A stretch of 32,177 bases of DNA from Gammaproteobacteria bacterium (lineage in GTDB: Bacteria > Pseudomonadota > Gammaproteobacteria > Steroidobacterales > Woeseiaceae). Each line of letters opens with the position of its first letter. Position 1 is the stretch's first letter. Location: contig JAOTVR010000040.1 of assembly GCA_029863305.1 (NCBI GenBank), positions 1 through 32,177 on the forward strand. Reading direction: 5' to 3'. Positions 8,983 to 17,731 of this stretch are shown piece by piece. The notes under the pieces are model-generated. The model made no database searches. It had not been told where the DNA came from and saw only the letters and a program-made list of their open reading frames with translations. The translations under genes and the position numbers were made by a program.

Positions 8983-11196
8983 ATGGGGCTGCTGTCAGAA
9001 CTCAGGCGTCGTAATGTCTTTCGCGTAGCGATAGCCTACATAATCGTCGCCTGGTTGATCCTGCAGGTGGGAGACACTTTGGCGCCTGCGCTGCGTCTTG
9101 GCGACTGGGTTAACACCGCGTTGGCGTTCTTCCTGATTCTCGGCTTCCCAATTGCGCTGGTCTTCGCATGGGCCTTCGAAATTACACCGGAAGGCCTGAA
9201 GAAGGAAAAAGACGTTGATCGTGCTAAGTCAGTTTCTCATCTCACAGGGCGCAAGCTTGATTACGCCATTATCGGCTTGCTGGCCGTCGGCATGTTCTAT
9301 CTGGTATTGGAAAACCATGTGTTCCGGATCATGCCGTCGCAGACGGTCGATGAGGCTGTCCAGGACTCGGTCGCAGCGGCTGGGGAAGCGGGCCAGTCAA
9401 TCGCCGTCTTACCCTTTAGCAATCGCAGCGCCGCGGCTGAGGATGTGTACTTTGTCGATGGCATCCGCGATGACATCCTGACGCAGCTCGCAAAGGTCTC
9501 GTCTTTTGGGAAAGTCATATCGCGGACGTCGATGGAACAATACCGGGACACCAGCAAATCGATACCGCAGATTGGTCAGGAGCTTGGCGTGGCGACTGTT
9601 CTTGAAGGCGGTGTTCAGCGAGCCGGGGATCGCGTGCGAATAAATGTGCAGCTGATCCGGGCAGCAACTGACGAACATCTTTGGGCAGAAACCTATGACA
9701 GAACGCTAACGGCAACAAATATTTTCGCAATACAGTCAGAAATTGTCGAGACGATTGTCAGGCAGTTGGACGCGAAACTTACGTCCCGGGAAACGCAACA
9801 GCTGGCAGCAATGCCGACGGAAGACCTTGATGCCTACAGCGCCTATCTGAAAGGCAAAAGTGCAGCCGACATTGAATCGGTCGAATCACTGAATGCGGCG
9901 ATCGATTATTTCAAAACGGCGGTAAGCCTGGATCCGAATTTCGCATTGGCCTACGTCGGACTGGCAGATGCCTATCTGACGCTGGGCGCAAATTTTCTGG
10001 GAGGACTGCCGGTCGATGAAAGCAATGCGCTGGCCGAACCGCCGCTTAGTCGGGCGCTCATATTGGACGAGAATTCAGGAGAGGCACATGCCACCCTCGG
10101 GCTGCTCAGGCAGCAGCAAGGCGACCTGCAGGCTGCGGAACAGGCGTTCAAGCAGGCTATAGCTTTGCAACCAAACTATGCGCGCGTGTTTCGCTTGTAC
10201 GGTCGCTTGCGCGCACGGCAGGGAAGGAGCGAGGAGGCGATGGAACTCCTGCAAAAAGCGCTGAGCCTTGATCCGTATTCGGCGCCGGTAAATTATGACG
10301 TCGGTCTGCTCTACGACGGATCCGGTCACTTCGAGGAAGCTCTGGCGAGGTATCTGCGGGTTGTGGAAATCGAGCCGGATCATGCATTCGCCTATGTATA
10401 CATCGGCGCGATTCATTTCCTGGTCTACGGTCGTGCGGATGATTCCCTCATCTGGTATCAGAAAGCAGCAGAGAACGATGCACTCAGTCCGAGCCTGCAG
10501 TCGGCGCAGGCGATCGCCTACCTGGAACTCGGCGACCCGGACAGCGCGAAAGAGTGGGTTGACCGGGGACTGCAACTGGGACCGAAGACCTTCTGGCCGG
10601 TCTGGTCCAGTCTGCTGCACAATGTTTATACGGGGGACGATACGGCTGCCCAGGCAGATGCACGAACATTACTCGAGCTATACCCGCAGAACTGGGGCGC
10701 ACTGTACCTGCTTCGTAATGCCGACCTGGCCGCCGGTCGTTATGAGGTCGCACGTTCGCGCTACGCGAGAGCGTTTCGGGAACTCATCGAGCCCGAGGTG
10801 CCGAACGTCAATACTTCAAATTACCGCGCGGCGGTGGATTTGGCGCTTGTACTGATGCGCCTGGGCGAGCAGGAACGAGCTGACGATCTCCTCGTGAGTA
10901 GCCTGCAAGTTCTCGAAGACCTGCCACGCCTTGGTATTAATGGTTACTGGATTACCGATGTCAAAATATTCGCGCTGCAGCAACGTCGTCAACTTGCACT
11001 CGATGCACTGAGCCAGGCTATCGACGAGGGGTGGCGAATTTTTTCATGGCTGTACCTGGAATACGATCCCAATCTTGATGCAATTCGTGACGAACCAGGG
11101 TTTCAGGCACTGCATGCAGAGGTGCAACAAGATTTGGCGGCGCAAGCCGAGCGTGTTCGCGATCTCAGAGCAAGCGGCGAGTTGTCGCCGCACTAA
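8983..11196 (+). CDS. Membrane-anchored TolB-like / tetratricopeptide-repeat protein
   Basis: 737 residues from the ATG at 8983. An in-frame TTG at 8947 lies inside the preceding hairpin, and the sequence from MGLLSELRRRNVFRVAIAY is the conserved N-terminus of this protein class. Three hydrophobic segments follow (about 13-33, 44-66 and 92-112). A TolB-like (FlgO-type) domain covers about 138-265, beginning SIAVLPFSNRS and including YFVDGIRDDILTQL, SRTSMEQYRD and EHLWAETYDR. The rest, about 280-710, is TPR-type repeats with hallmarks such as AYVGLADAYLTLGA, HATLGLLRQQQGD and YARVFRLYGRLRARQGR. In related proteins this TolB-like/TPR unit is attached to a CadC-type DNA-binding domain or a nucleotide cyclase; here membrane helices stand in its place. 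Function is unknown. No clear ribosome-binding site precedes the ATG. It converges with the AGCS gene, the stops overlapping. Confidence 0.85.
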   Translation: MGLLSELRRRNVFRVAIAYIIVAWLILQVGDTLAPALRLGDWVNTALAFFLILGFPIALVFAWAFEITPEGLKKEKDVDRAKSVSHLTGRKLDYAIIGLLAVGMFYLVLENHVFRIMPSQTVDEAVQDSVAAAGEAGQSIAVLPFSNRSAAAEDVYFVDGIRDDILTQLAKVSSFGKVISRTSMEQYRDTSKSIPQIGQELGVATVLEGGVQRAGDRVRINVQLIRAATDEHLWAETYDRTLTATNIFAIQSEIVETIVRQLDAKLTSRETQQLAAMPTEDLDAYSAYLKGKSAADIESVESLNAAIDYFKTAVSLDPNFALAYVGLADAYLTLGANFLGGLPVDESNALAEPPLSRALILDENSGEAHATLGLLRQQQGDLQAAEQAFKQAIALQPNYARVFRLYGRLRARQGRSEEAMELLQKALSLDPYSAPVNYDVGLLYDGSGHFEEALARYLRVVEIEPDHAFAYVYIGAIHFLVYGRADDSLIWYQKAAENDALSPSLQSAQAIAYLELGDPDSAKEWVDRGLQLGPKTFWPVWSSLLHNVYTGDDTAAQADARTLLELYPQNWGALYLLRNADLAAGRYEVARSRYARAFRELIEPEVPNVNTSNYRAAVDLALVLMRLGEQERADDLLVSSLQVLEDLPRLGINGYWITDVKIFALQQRRQLALDALSQAIDEGWRIFSWLYLEYDPNLDAIRDEPGFQALHAEVQQDLAAQAERVRDLRASGELSPH
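11174..11191 (+). terminator. Short hairpin at the end of the TPR gene, weak terminator candidate
   Basis: GCGGCGA and TCGCCGC form a perfect 7-bp stem with a four-base loop immediately before the overlapping stop codons of the two convergent genes. The following bases are only moderately T-rich (ACTAATTGTTGTTTC), so this may be chance within coding sequence. Confidence 0.3.
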
Positions 11197-12674
11197 TTGT
11201 TGTTTCGCTTAGTCCAGAAATCTGCGTTCTTGATACCGAGAGCGTCCGGATCGAACGTGTATCTTTCGACGCCGGCCTTGCGTTGCGCCTCGTAGTCCTT
11301 CAGCGCCTTCAGCGCGGGCTTACCCATAATAAACAGAATCAGGATGCCGACGATGTTGAGCCAGGCCATGACACCGACACCAATATCTCCCAGCCCCCAG
11401 GCGAGGTCAGCCGTCCGTACGGTGCCGTAAAAAACGGATCCCAACAGCAGAATCTTGAGAATTTTAATCTCGTGAGGGAATCGGAACGTCCGCCGGATAT
11501 AGGCAACGTTCGTCTCAGCTATGTAGTAATAGGCAAGTAAGGTCGTGAAGGCGAAAAAGAACAGCGCGACGGCAACGAATATTTTTCCGAATCCTCCCAT
11601 GACGCTTTCGAGTGCATATTGAGTAAATGCCGGACTGTTTGCCTGAACGTCGCTCGCGAGCAGACCGCCACTGACGGCCGATTCGACACCGGTTATGTAG
11701 TACTGATTGGTGATCAGGATCATGAACGCCGTTGCCGAACAGACGAACAGCGTATCGACGTACACCGAGAATGCCTGTACCAGACCTTGTTGCGCCGGGT
11801 GTTGCACTTCTGATGCAGCGGCTGCGTGTGGGCCGGTGCCTTGACCAGCTTCATTAGAATAGACGCCTCGCTTAACGCCCCAACCAATAGCGGCGCCCAC
11901 TCCGGCCATTGGCGTGAATGCATCGGTGACAATCAGCGCTATGATTCCTGGCAAGTCGGAAATATGCATAACGATGATGCCGACTGCCATCGTGACGTAG
12001 CCGAGCGCCATAAACGGTACGACCACCTGAGTTACGTGGGCGATGCGCTTGACGCCACCGAAGATGATGACTCCCAATATTGCGACAACGATGACCGCTG
12101 TGACGAGTTTGGTATAGCTGACGGAGCCGATCGAGGTGACTAACTCTCCCGAACCGCCAAAAGCCAGTTCGGCGGCATTACCGATACTGTTCGATTGCAC
12201 CGTGGGCAACAACAGGCCAACGGCGATAATCGTCGTGATTGCAAAAACCCACGCGTACCATTTTTGCCCCATGGCTTTTTCAATGTAGTACGCAGGACCG
12301 CCGCGATATTGACCTTCGTCCTCCTCTTTGTAGATCTGACCCAATGCGGACTCAACGTACGCGGTAGCTGCGCCGAGAAACGCAACGACCCACATCCAGA
12401 AAACTGCGCCAGGGCCACCGAAGCCGATTGCCGCCGCAACGCCCGCGATGTTACCGGTGCCGACCCGACCCGACAGCGATACCGACAATGCCTGGAAAGA
12501 TGATATGCCGCGCTCTGATTCCTTGCTGGAAAACAGCAAGTTGATCATCTCACGAAAGAGGCGAACCTGGACAAAACGGGTGAGTATCGAAAAAAACAAA
12601 CCAGCAGCAAGACACAGGTAAATGAGCGCCGAACTCCAGACGTAGCTGTTAATTTGGTTGACGATTTCCTGCAT
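11193..12674 (-). CDS. Sodium:alanine/glycine symporter (AGCS family)
   Basis: 493 residues with about ten to eleven hydrophobic segments. Family markers include SVSLSGRVGTGNIAGVAAAI with the nearby GGPGAVFWMWV, GAATAYVESALGQIYKEED, QYRGGPAYYIEKAMG, and GVKRGVYSNEAGQGTGPHAAA in the second half. These identify the alanine or glycine:cation symporter family (AlsT/DagA/AgcS type, TC 2.A.25), which imports small neutral amino acids with Na+ across the inner membrane. The exact substrate cannot be read from sequence. A GGGGAG ribosome-binding site lies six bases before the ATG. Upstream is a 149-base divergent region shared with nfeD; downstream its stop overlaps that of the TPR gene by three bases on the opposite strand. 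Confidence 0.94.
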   Translation of the reverse strand: MQEIVNQINSYVWSSALIYLCLAAGLFFSILTRFVQVRLFREMINLLFSSKESERGISSFQALSVSLSGRVGTGNIAGVAAAIGFGGPGAVFWMWVVAFLGAATAYVESALGQIYKEEDEGQYRGGPAYYIEKAMGQKWYAWVFAITTIIAVGLLLPTVQSNSIGNAAELAFGGSGELVTSIGSVSYTKLVTAVIVVAILGVIIFGGVKRIAHVTQVVVPFMALGYVTMAVGIIVMHISDLPGIIALIVTDAFTPMAGVGAAIGWGVKRGVYSNEAGQGTGPHAAAASEVQHPAQQGLVQAFSVYVDTLFVCSATAFMILITNQYYITGVESAVSGGLLASDVQANSPAFTQYALESVMGGFGKIFVAVALFFFAFTTLLAYYYIAETNVAYIRRTFRFPHEIKILKILLLGSVFYGTVRTADLAWGLGDIGVGVMAWLNIVGILILFIMGKPALKALKDYEAQRKAGVERYTFDPDALGIKNADFWTKRNNN

Positions 12675-12789
12675 GCCGGCTCCCCTTGTTATTTTTTGCC
12701 CGCGGCGCCACGGATAGTAACCGAAAATCGGCAGTGGAGGACCGCCAGTAGCGAGTAATGCCGGCTTTCCCGAATACTGCGGCTCGCGC

Positions 12790-12816
12790 TATAGTGGCTC
12801 GACGCCGCAACAGGAG
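12790..12816 (+). promoter_or_regulatory. Candidate -10 box and ribosome-binding site for nfeD
   Basis: TATAGT at 12790-12795 matches five of six bases of the sigma70 -10 consensus, with only a poor -35 about 17 bases upstream. AGGAG at about 12812-12816 is well spaced before the ATG at 12824. The start decision for nfeD is firm; the promoter is tentative. Confidence 0.4.
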
Positions 12817-12823
12817 TTGAACG

Positions 12824-13255
12824 ATGACATGGTGGAGTTGGATGATATTAGGTGCCGTTTTGCTCGGTGCGGAGCTGTTTGCGGTGGATGCGCAGTTTTA
12901 TCTGGTATTCCTCGGGGTTTCGGCGGCAATTGTCGGCCTGGCCGGATTGTTTGGTCTGGTGGCGCCGGAATGGGTGCAATGGCTTGCGTTCGCCGTCCTT
13001 TCGCTGGTCTTTTTCCTTACTTTCCGCCGTACCTTGTACTTGAAGATCCGTGGTGGCGGCGAGGAATATCCCGAGTCGATTTCCGGCGACTCCGTATCGA
13101 TCACCGAGGACCTGGCGGCAGGCGCAGAGGCACGCATGGAATACCGTGGCACCAAATGGACTATTCGAAATGTTGGCAACGAAACCATCAGCGGCGGTAC
13201 TCGTGCCAAAGTCGTCAAGGTAGACGGGTTGACCTTGCACGTCATCGCAGAGTAA
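12824..13255 (+). CDS. NfeD-family membrane protein (short form)
   Basis: 143 residues. Three hydrophobic segments occupy roughly 5-21, 25-46 and 50-67, followed after RRTLYLK by a compact beta-rich C-terminal domain (about 83-143) with ISGDSVSITEDL, YRGTKWTIRNV and GTRAKVVKVDGLTLHV, the OB-fold typical of NfeD proteins. It lacks the ClpP-like protease domain of long NfeD forms. Short NfeD proteins are almost always encoded beside an SPFH/stomatin gene, and that is the next gene here, 21 bases downstream. The pair is thought to act in membrane organisation or quality control of membrane proteins. Confidence 0.9.
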   Translation: MTWWSWMILGAVLLGAELFAVDAQFYLVFLGVSAAIVGLAGLFGLVAPEWVQWLAFAVLSLVFFLTFRRTLYLKIRGGGEEYPESISGDSVSITEDLAAGAEARMEYRGTKWTIRNVGNETISGGTRAKVVKVDGLTLHVIAE

Positions 13256-13276
13256 TTGCTTACAGGGGATCAAGGC

Positions 13277-14215
13277 ATGGATACAACACTCATTGTTTCT
13301 TTGGCGATCGTAGTTGTCGTCGTAATCATACTTCTCAAGACGGCCGTTGTGGTTCCGCAGCAAAACGCTTTCGTGGTCGAGCGGCTCGGGAAGTTCAATC
13401 GCAAGCTCGATGCCGGATTCCACATTCTGTTTCCGTTTCTGGACAGAGTTGCTTACAAGCATACGCTCAAGGAACAAGCGGTCGACATCGCCGAGCAGGT
13501 CTGCATCACGAACGATAATGTGCAGGTTGGCGTAGACGGTGTCCTGTACATGCAGGTGCTCGATCCGGCGCGCGCCTCGTACGGCATCGGTGACTACATG
13601 TTCGCGATTTCGCAACTTGCGCAAACCACGCTTCGTTCCGAGATCGGCAAGATTGATCTGGACAGGACGTTTGAGGAACGTGGCACGATTAATGCCAATG
13701 TCGTTTCCGAACTCGACAAAGCATCGGATCCGTGGGGCGTCAAAGTTCTGCGTTACGAGATCAAGAACATCAACCCGCCACACGATGTGCTAAGTGCGAT
13801 GGAGAAGCAGATGCGCGCAGAACGCGAAAAACGCGCAGTTGTGCTGACTTCCGAGGGCGTAAGGGACGCGAAGATTAATGAAGCTGAGGGTGAAAAGCAG
13901 CGTGTGATCAAGGAATCGGAAGCAGCCAAGATGCAGCAGATCAATGAAGCGCAAGGCGAGGCGGAAGCTATTCTCGCTGTGGCGACTGCAACGGCCGAGG
14001 GCCTGAGCAGAGTTGCAAATGCGGTTATCGCTCAGGGTGGACCCGAGGCCATGCAATTGCGCATCGCCGAACAATACATCGGTGAATTCGGTAATCTCGC
14101 GAAGTCCGGTAATACCTACGTGGTACCGGCGAATCTTGCCGACCTGACCTCGATGATGGCGTTGGCGACAGACATCGCGAAGCGTAAGATCGGCAGCGAC
14201 GCGAGTACCGGCTAG
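13277..14215 (+). CDS. qmcA: SPFH/stomatin-family membrane protein (QmcA-like)
   Basis: 312 residues from the ATG at 13277, preceded by AGGGGA; an in-frame TTG at 13256 directly after the nfeD stop is less likely. A single N-terminal helix (about 5-21) is followed by the SPFH/band-7 domain, starting VVPQQNAFVVERLGKF and including AGFHILFPF, DNVQVGVDGVLYMQV and TLRSEIGKIDLDRTFEER. A charged coiled-coil region follows from about 180 (EKQMRAEREKRAVV, EAEGEKQRVIKESEAAKMQQ). This order matches stomatin/QmcA proteins, which oligomerise into inner-membrane microdomains and associate with FtsH-type proteases. The symbol is assigned by similarity to E. coli QmcA. It converges with relA, leaving six bases between stops. 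Confidence 0.9.
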   Translation: MDTTLIVSLAIVVVVVIILLKTAVVVPQQNAFVVERLGKFNRKLDAGFHILFPFLDRVAYKHTLKEQAVDIAEQVCITNDNVQVGVDGVLYMQVLDPARASYGIGDYMFAISQLAQTTLRSEIGKIDLDRTFEERGTINANVVSELDKASDPWGVKVLRYEIKNINPPHDVLSAMEKQMRAEREKRAVVLTSEGVRDAKINEAEGEKQRVIKESEAAKMQQINEAQGEAEAILAVATATAEGLSRVANAVIAQGGPEAMQLRIAEQYIGEFGNLAKSGNTYVVPANLADLTSMMALATDIAKRKIGSDASTG

Positions 14216-14221
14216 TGGTTC

Positions 14222-16354
14222 TCAGGCTTTGCGTCTGACCGAGACGACGTTGCTGAGCTGCTCGAGCCGCGTAATGGCTGTGCTCAGTGTTGGCAGATCC
14301 TGAATCTCGATGCTGATATCCATTACTGTCTGCATGGTCTTCTTGTCAGTGTGGCTGGATAAATCGATCACGTTCGCATGCTCATCCGCAAGCACGGTGC
14401 TGATGTCACGTATCAAACCGCTGCGATCGTAGGCATGCAGGGTCAGATCGACAGGGTAGGTGGCCGACTCTGATTCTCCCCAATCGACTTGGATGATGCG
14501 CTCTGGGTTGCGTTGGTTCAAACCGAGAAAATTGCCGCAATCCTGCCGATGGATGCTGACGCCGCGACCCTGGGTGATGTAACCGACGATAGGTTCGGGG
14601 GGTACCGGTCGACAGCATCGCGCGAAATTGCATAACAGATCGCCGACGCCACTGACCGGTATCGACTCTGACGTCCTGGACTTGCGTTTGGCAGAACGCC
14701 GCAATTTGATCTTGTCGGGCGTCTCCGCACCGCGCAGATGCTGCAGCGCGGTTGCAATAGCGGATGACGTTAGATCGCCGGCCCCAAGCGAGACACACAG
14801 CGCCTCGGTGTTCTTTAGCTTCAATTGCCGCGCGATATCGTCGGTTGCGATATCGCGGACATTGAGTCGCGATAGCTCACGATCGAGGATTTCACGACCC
14901 TGACGCTGATGCTGATCCCGGTCCTGATGACGAAACCAGTGGCGCACCTTTGCCCTGTTTCGCGGGCCTGCCAGGTAGCCGAGCTTCGGGCTTAACCAGT
15001 CTCGGCTTGGCCTGGACTGGCTGCCGGTGATGATCTCGATCTTGTCACCATTTTGTACCTGATAGGTTAGTGGCACGATGCGGCCATTGACCTTCGCGCC
15101 GCGGCAGCGATGGCCAACTTGCGTGTGCACGTTATACGCGAAGTCAAGCGGCGTTGCCCGCGCGGGCAATTCGACGACGTCGCCCTTCGGGCTGACAGCA
15201 TAGACGCGATCCTCGAACACATCGTCGCGTATCTGTGCGAGCAGATCTTCGGCATCGCCCGACGGATCGAGCAATTGCCGCAGGAATCGGATCTTCTGAT
15301 CGAAAGCGGCCGGTGAGCCCCCGCCTTCTTTATAGCGCCAGTGCGCCGCAACGCCAAGTTCGGCCTGACGGTGCATCGCATGAGACCGAATCTGAACCTC
15401 GACGGTCTTGCCCTCTGGCCCTACGACCGCGGTATGCAGCGATTGGTAATTGTTATCTTTCGGATTGGCGATGTAGTCGTCAAACTCACCGGGCAGGTAC
15501 GACCAGAGGTTGTGCACCGCGCCAAGCGCTGCATAGCAATCTTTGACGTCGTCCACGAGGACCCGAACCGCGCGAATATCGTAGAGCGACTCGAGACCGC
15601 GGTTCTTACGCTGCATTTTTCGCCAAATGCTGTAAATGTGCTTCGGACGTCCGGAGATCTCGGCTTTCACTCCTTGCTTGGCGAGTTCGGCCTGCAGCGT
15701 CGATTTCACCTGTTCAATGAAATCTTCACGTTCCTGTCTTTTTTCATTGAGCGCCTCGGCGATGCTCTTGTATGTATCAGGATCCAGATAGCGAAACGCG
15801 AGATCTTCGAGTTCCCACTTGAGTTGCCAGACTCCGAGCCGATTTGCGAGGGCCGCATAAATTTCGCGCGTTTCGGCCGCTATTGCCTGTTGCACGTCTC
15901 GGCTCGCATTTCTGGCCTGACGCAGGCGATACAATTGCTCGGCGATGCGCACCAGAACCAGCCGGACATCCGAGACCACGGCGAGCAACATCTTCCTGAG
16001 TGCCTCGGACTGCTTGACGGCGAGCGCCTCGCCGGGGCGCCAGCCCGCGGGCAAGGCGAAGCCGCCGAGCTGCAGCAAATCAATAACTATTCGAGATAAG
16101 TCACCTAAATCATTATTTTCTAATGCTTTAATATCTACTATTTGATCGCGGACCAATGGGTAGATCTCTACGGCAGCGAGCAGATTCTCCGACAGGCCCA
16201 GTGTCCTGACGATGGCAGCGATCTCTTTTCCCTCGCGGATTGCCGCCGCTGCCGCCGCATTGTCGGCGTTGGCGGCGATGAAGTGCTGTCCACGCGCGAC
16301 GATGTCCCCCGGATCGACGCTGTTACCGAGATTTTCGTGGTCGGATAGTGACAT
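14222..16354 (-). CDS. relA: GTP pyrophosphokinase RelA ((p)ppGpp synthetase I)
   Basis: 710 residues. The N-terminal hydrolase-like domain (about 25-190) lacks the HDxxED metal motif (AVEIYPLVRD occupies that region), so no hydrolase activity is expected. The synthetase domain has GRPKHIYSIWRKM, YDIRAVRVLV and EFDDYIANPKDNNYQSLHT. EFDD (290-293) is the acidic EXDD signature of monofunctional RelA; bifunctional SpoT/Rel have RXKD. A TGS domain (VYAVSPKGDVVELPARATPLDFAY), a zinc-finger-like region (CC at 580-581, later HRQDC) and a C-terminal ACT domain (about 635-710) follow. On stalled ribosomes it makes pppGpp from GTP and ATP. No clear ribosome-binding site precedes the ATG. The stretch encoding about residues 70-91 is strikingly AT-rich. 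It is divergent from yebC. Confidence 0.95.
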   Translation of the reverse strand: MSLSDHENLGNSVDPGDIVARGQHFIAANADNAAAAAAIREGKEIAAIVRTLGLSENLLAAVEIYPLVRDQIVDIKALENNDLGDLSRIVIDLLQLGGFALPAGWRPGEALAVKQSEALRKMLLAVVSDVRLVLVRIAEQLYRLRQARNASRDVQQAIAAETREIYAALANRLGVWQLKWELEDLAFRYLDPDTYKSIAEALNEKRQEREDFIEQVKSTLQAELAKQGVKAEISGRPKHIYSIWRKMQRKNRGLESLYDIRAVRVLVDDVKDCYAALGAVHNLWSYLPGEFDDYIANPKDNNYQSLHTAVVGPEGKTVEVQIRSHAMHRQAELGVAAHWRYKEGGGSPAAFDQKIRFLRQLLDPSGDAEDLLAQIRDDVFEDRVYAVSPKGDVVELPARATPLDFAYNVHTQVGHRCRGAKVNGRIVPLTYQVQNGDKIEIITGSQSRPSRDWLSPKLGYLAGPRNRAKVRHWFRHQDRDQHQRQGREILDRELSRLNVRDIATDDIARQLKLKNTEALCVSLGAGDLTSSAIATALQHLRGAETPDKIKLRRSAKRKSRTSESIPVSGVGDLLCNFARCCRPVPPEPIVGYITQGRGVSIHRQDCGNFLGLNQRNPERIIQVDWGESESATYPVDLTLHAYDRSGLIRDISTVLADEHANVIDLSSHTDKKTMQTVMDISIEIQDLPTLSTAITRLEQLSNVVSVRRKA

Positions 16355-16458
16355 TTTGAGCCGGTTTGATTGGATGCCTGACTACGCAATAACGGCTATC
16401 ATACGCCCAGTTTTTGATCCGGATGTTAGCGGGTTGTGCTTGGGCGAAGCAGGGAATC

Positions 16459-17202
16459 ATGGCAGGACACAGTAAATGGGCGAATATTCAGCACCGCAAG
16501 GGTGCCCAGGATAAGAAGCGTGGCAAGCTCTTCACCAAGTTGATCCGCGAAATCGCGGTTGCTGCGCGCATGGGCGGCAGCGATTTGAACGCGAATCCGC
16601 GTTTGCGCCTGGCTGTCGACAAGGCCAAGGCGCATAGCATGCCGAAAGACAATATCGAGCGTGCGGTCAAACGCGGTGCCGGTGAACTCGACGACGCCGA
16701 TTACGTGGAGATTCGTTACGAAGGCTACGGTCCGGGCGGGACCGCTGTTATGGTCGATTGCCTGACGGATAATCGCAATCGCACGGTTGCCGAAGTGCGG
16801 CACGCATTCTCAAAGTATGGCGGCAATCTGGGCGCTGATGGATCGGTCAATTACCTGTTCAACAATGTCGGACAATTGTTGTACCCGGAGGGCAGTGACG
16901 AGGACTCGATCATGGAAGCAGCGATCGAGGCTGGTGCTGAAGACGTTGTGGTCGACGATGATCATTCGATCGAAGTCCTGACCGAACCGTCAGAATTTGA
17001 GGCTGTCCGGGATAAGATGGTCGAGTCAGGTTTCAAGCCCGAGAACGCGCAGCTCACGATGCGTGCATCAACCAGCGCGGAGCTGGGCGTCAAGGAAGCG
17101 GCGTCCATGATCAAGCTACTCGAAATGCTCGAGGATCTCGATGATGTGCAGGAGGTGTACAGCAACGCCGATATCTCCGAAGACGTGCTTGCGCAGATTT
17201 GA
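16459..17202 (+). CDS. yebC: YebC/TACO1-family DNA-binding or translation factor
   Basis: 247 residues from the ATG at 16459. The sequence starting [21 protein letters not shown] is the near-invariant family N-terminus, and CAGGGA lies upstream, so the longer in-frame extension to 16414 is rejected. Further conserved stretches are [64 protein letters not shown], and a C-terminus ending [16 protein letters not shown]. Historically annotated as a transcriptional regulator, often of the ruv genes beside it; more recent work on the family points to relief of ribosome stalling. It lies seven bases upstream of ruvC. TATCAT at 16397-16402 is a possible -10. Confidence 0.95.
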   Translation: MAGHSKWANIQHRKGAQDKKRGKLFTKLIREIAVAARMGGSDLNANPRLRLAVDKAKAHSMPKDNIERAVKRGAGELDDADYVEIRYEGYGPGGTAVMVDCLTDNRNRTVAEVRHAFSKYGGNLGADGSVNYLFNNVGQLLYPEGSDEDSIMEAAIEAGAEDVVVDDDHSIEVLTEPSEFEAVRDKMVESGFKPENAQLTMRASTSAELGVKEAASMIKLLEMLEDLDDVQEVYSNADISEDVLAQI

Positions 17203-17209
17203 GACAGGC

Positions 17210-17731
17210 ATGACAGAGACAAAACGCATACTCGGAATCGACCCGGGATCCCGCTTTACAGGATTCGGCGTCCTCGATTTTAACGGTGACAGGCCCACTT
17301 ATATTGCGAGCGGCACGATCAAGACTCCGAATGGTACTTTTTCGGATCGCTTGAAGAAGATTTTCGTCTCGGTGAATGAAATCGTCGAACAGTATCAGCC
17401 TGAAATCGTGGCGATTGAAAGCGTTTTCATGGCGCGCAACGCGGGTAGCGCGCTGAAACTCGGACACGCGCGTTCGGCGGCGTTGTGCGCAACGTTCGGC
17501 TTTGATGTGGAAGTGTTCGAATACGCACCGCGCGAGATCAAACTGGCGGTTGTTGGTACGGGCTCAGCCAGCAAGGAGCAGGTACAACACATGGTTGTAT
17601 CGTTGCTGCAGCTGGATGGCGTTCCTGCGGCCGATGCGGCAGACGCCCTGGCAGCGGCTATCTGCCACGGTCACCGCAGCCGCATGCAGGAACGCCTGAG
17701 CAACGAAGACCTCATGGGGAGCTTACGATGA
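17210..17731 (+). CDS. ruvC: Holliday junction resolvase RuvC
   Basis: 173 residues from the ATG at 17210, the same length as E. coli RuvC. The RNase H-like fold's acidic residues are in place: D11 (ILGIDPGS), E70 (IVAIESVF), and D142/D145 (PAADAADALAAA). The endonuclease cuts four-way junctions symmetrically, working with RuvAB. In-frame codons upstream overlap yebC and do not look like RuvC. The gene ends with ATGA, overlapping the ruvA start by four bases, so ruvC-ruvA-ruvB are probably translated together. Confidence 0.96.
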   Translation: MTETKRILGIDPGSRFTGFGVLDFNGDRPTYIASGTIKTPNGTFSDRLKKIFVSVNEIVEQYQPEIVAIESVFMARNAGSALKLGHARSAALCATFGFDVEVFEYAPREIKLAVVGTGSASKEQVQHMVVSLLQLDGVPAADAADALAAAICHGHRSRMQERLSNEDLMGSLR

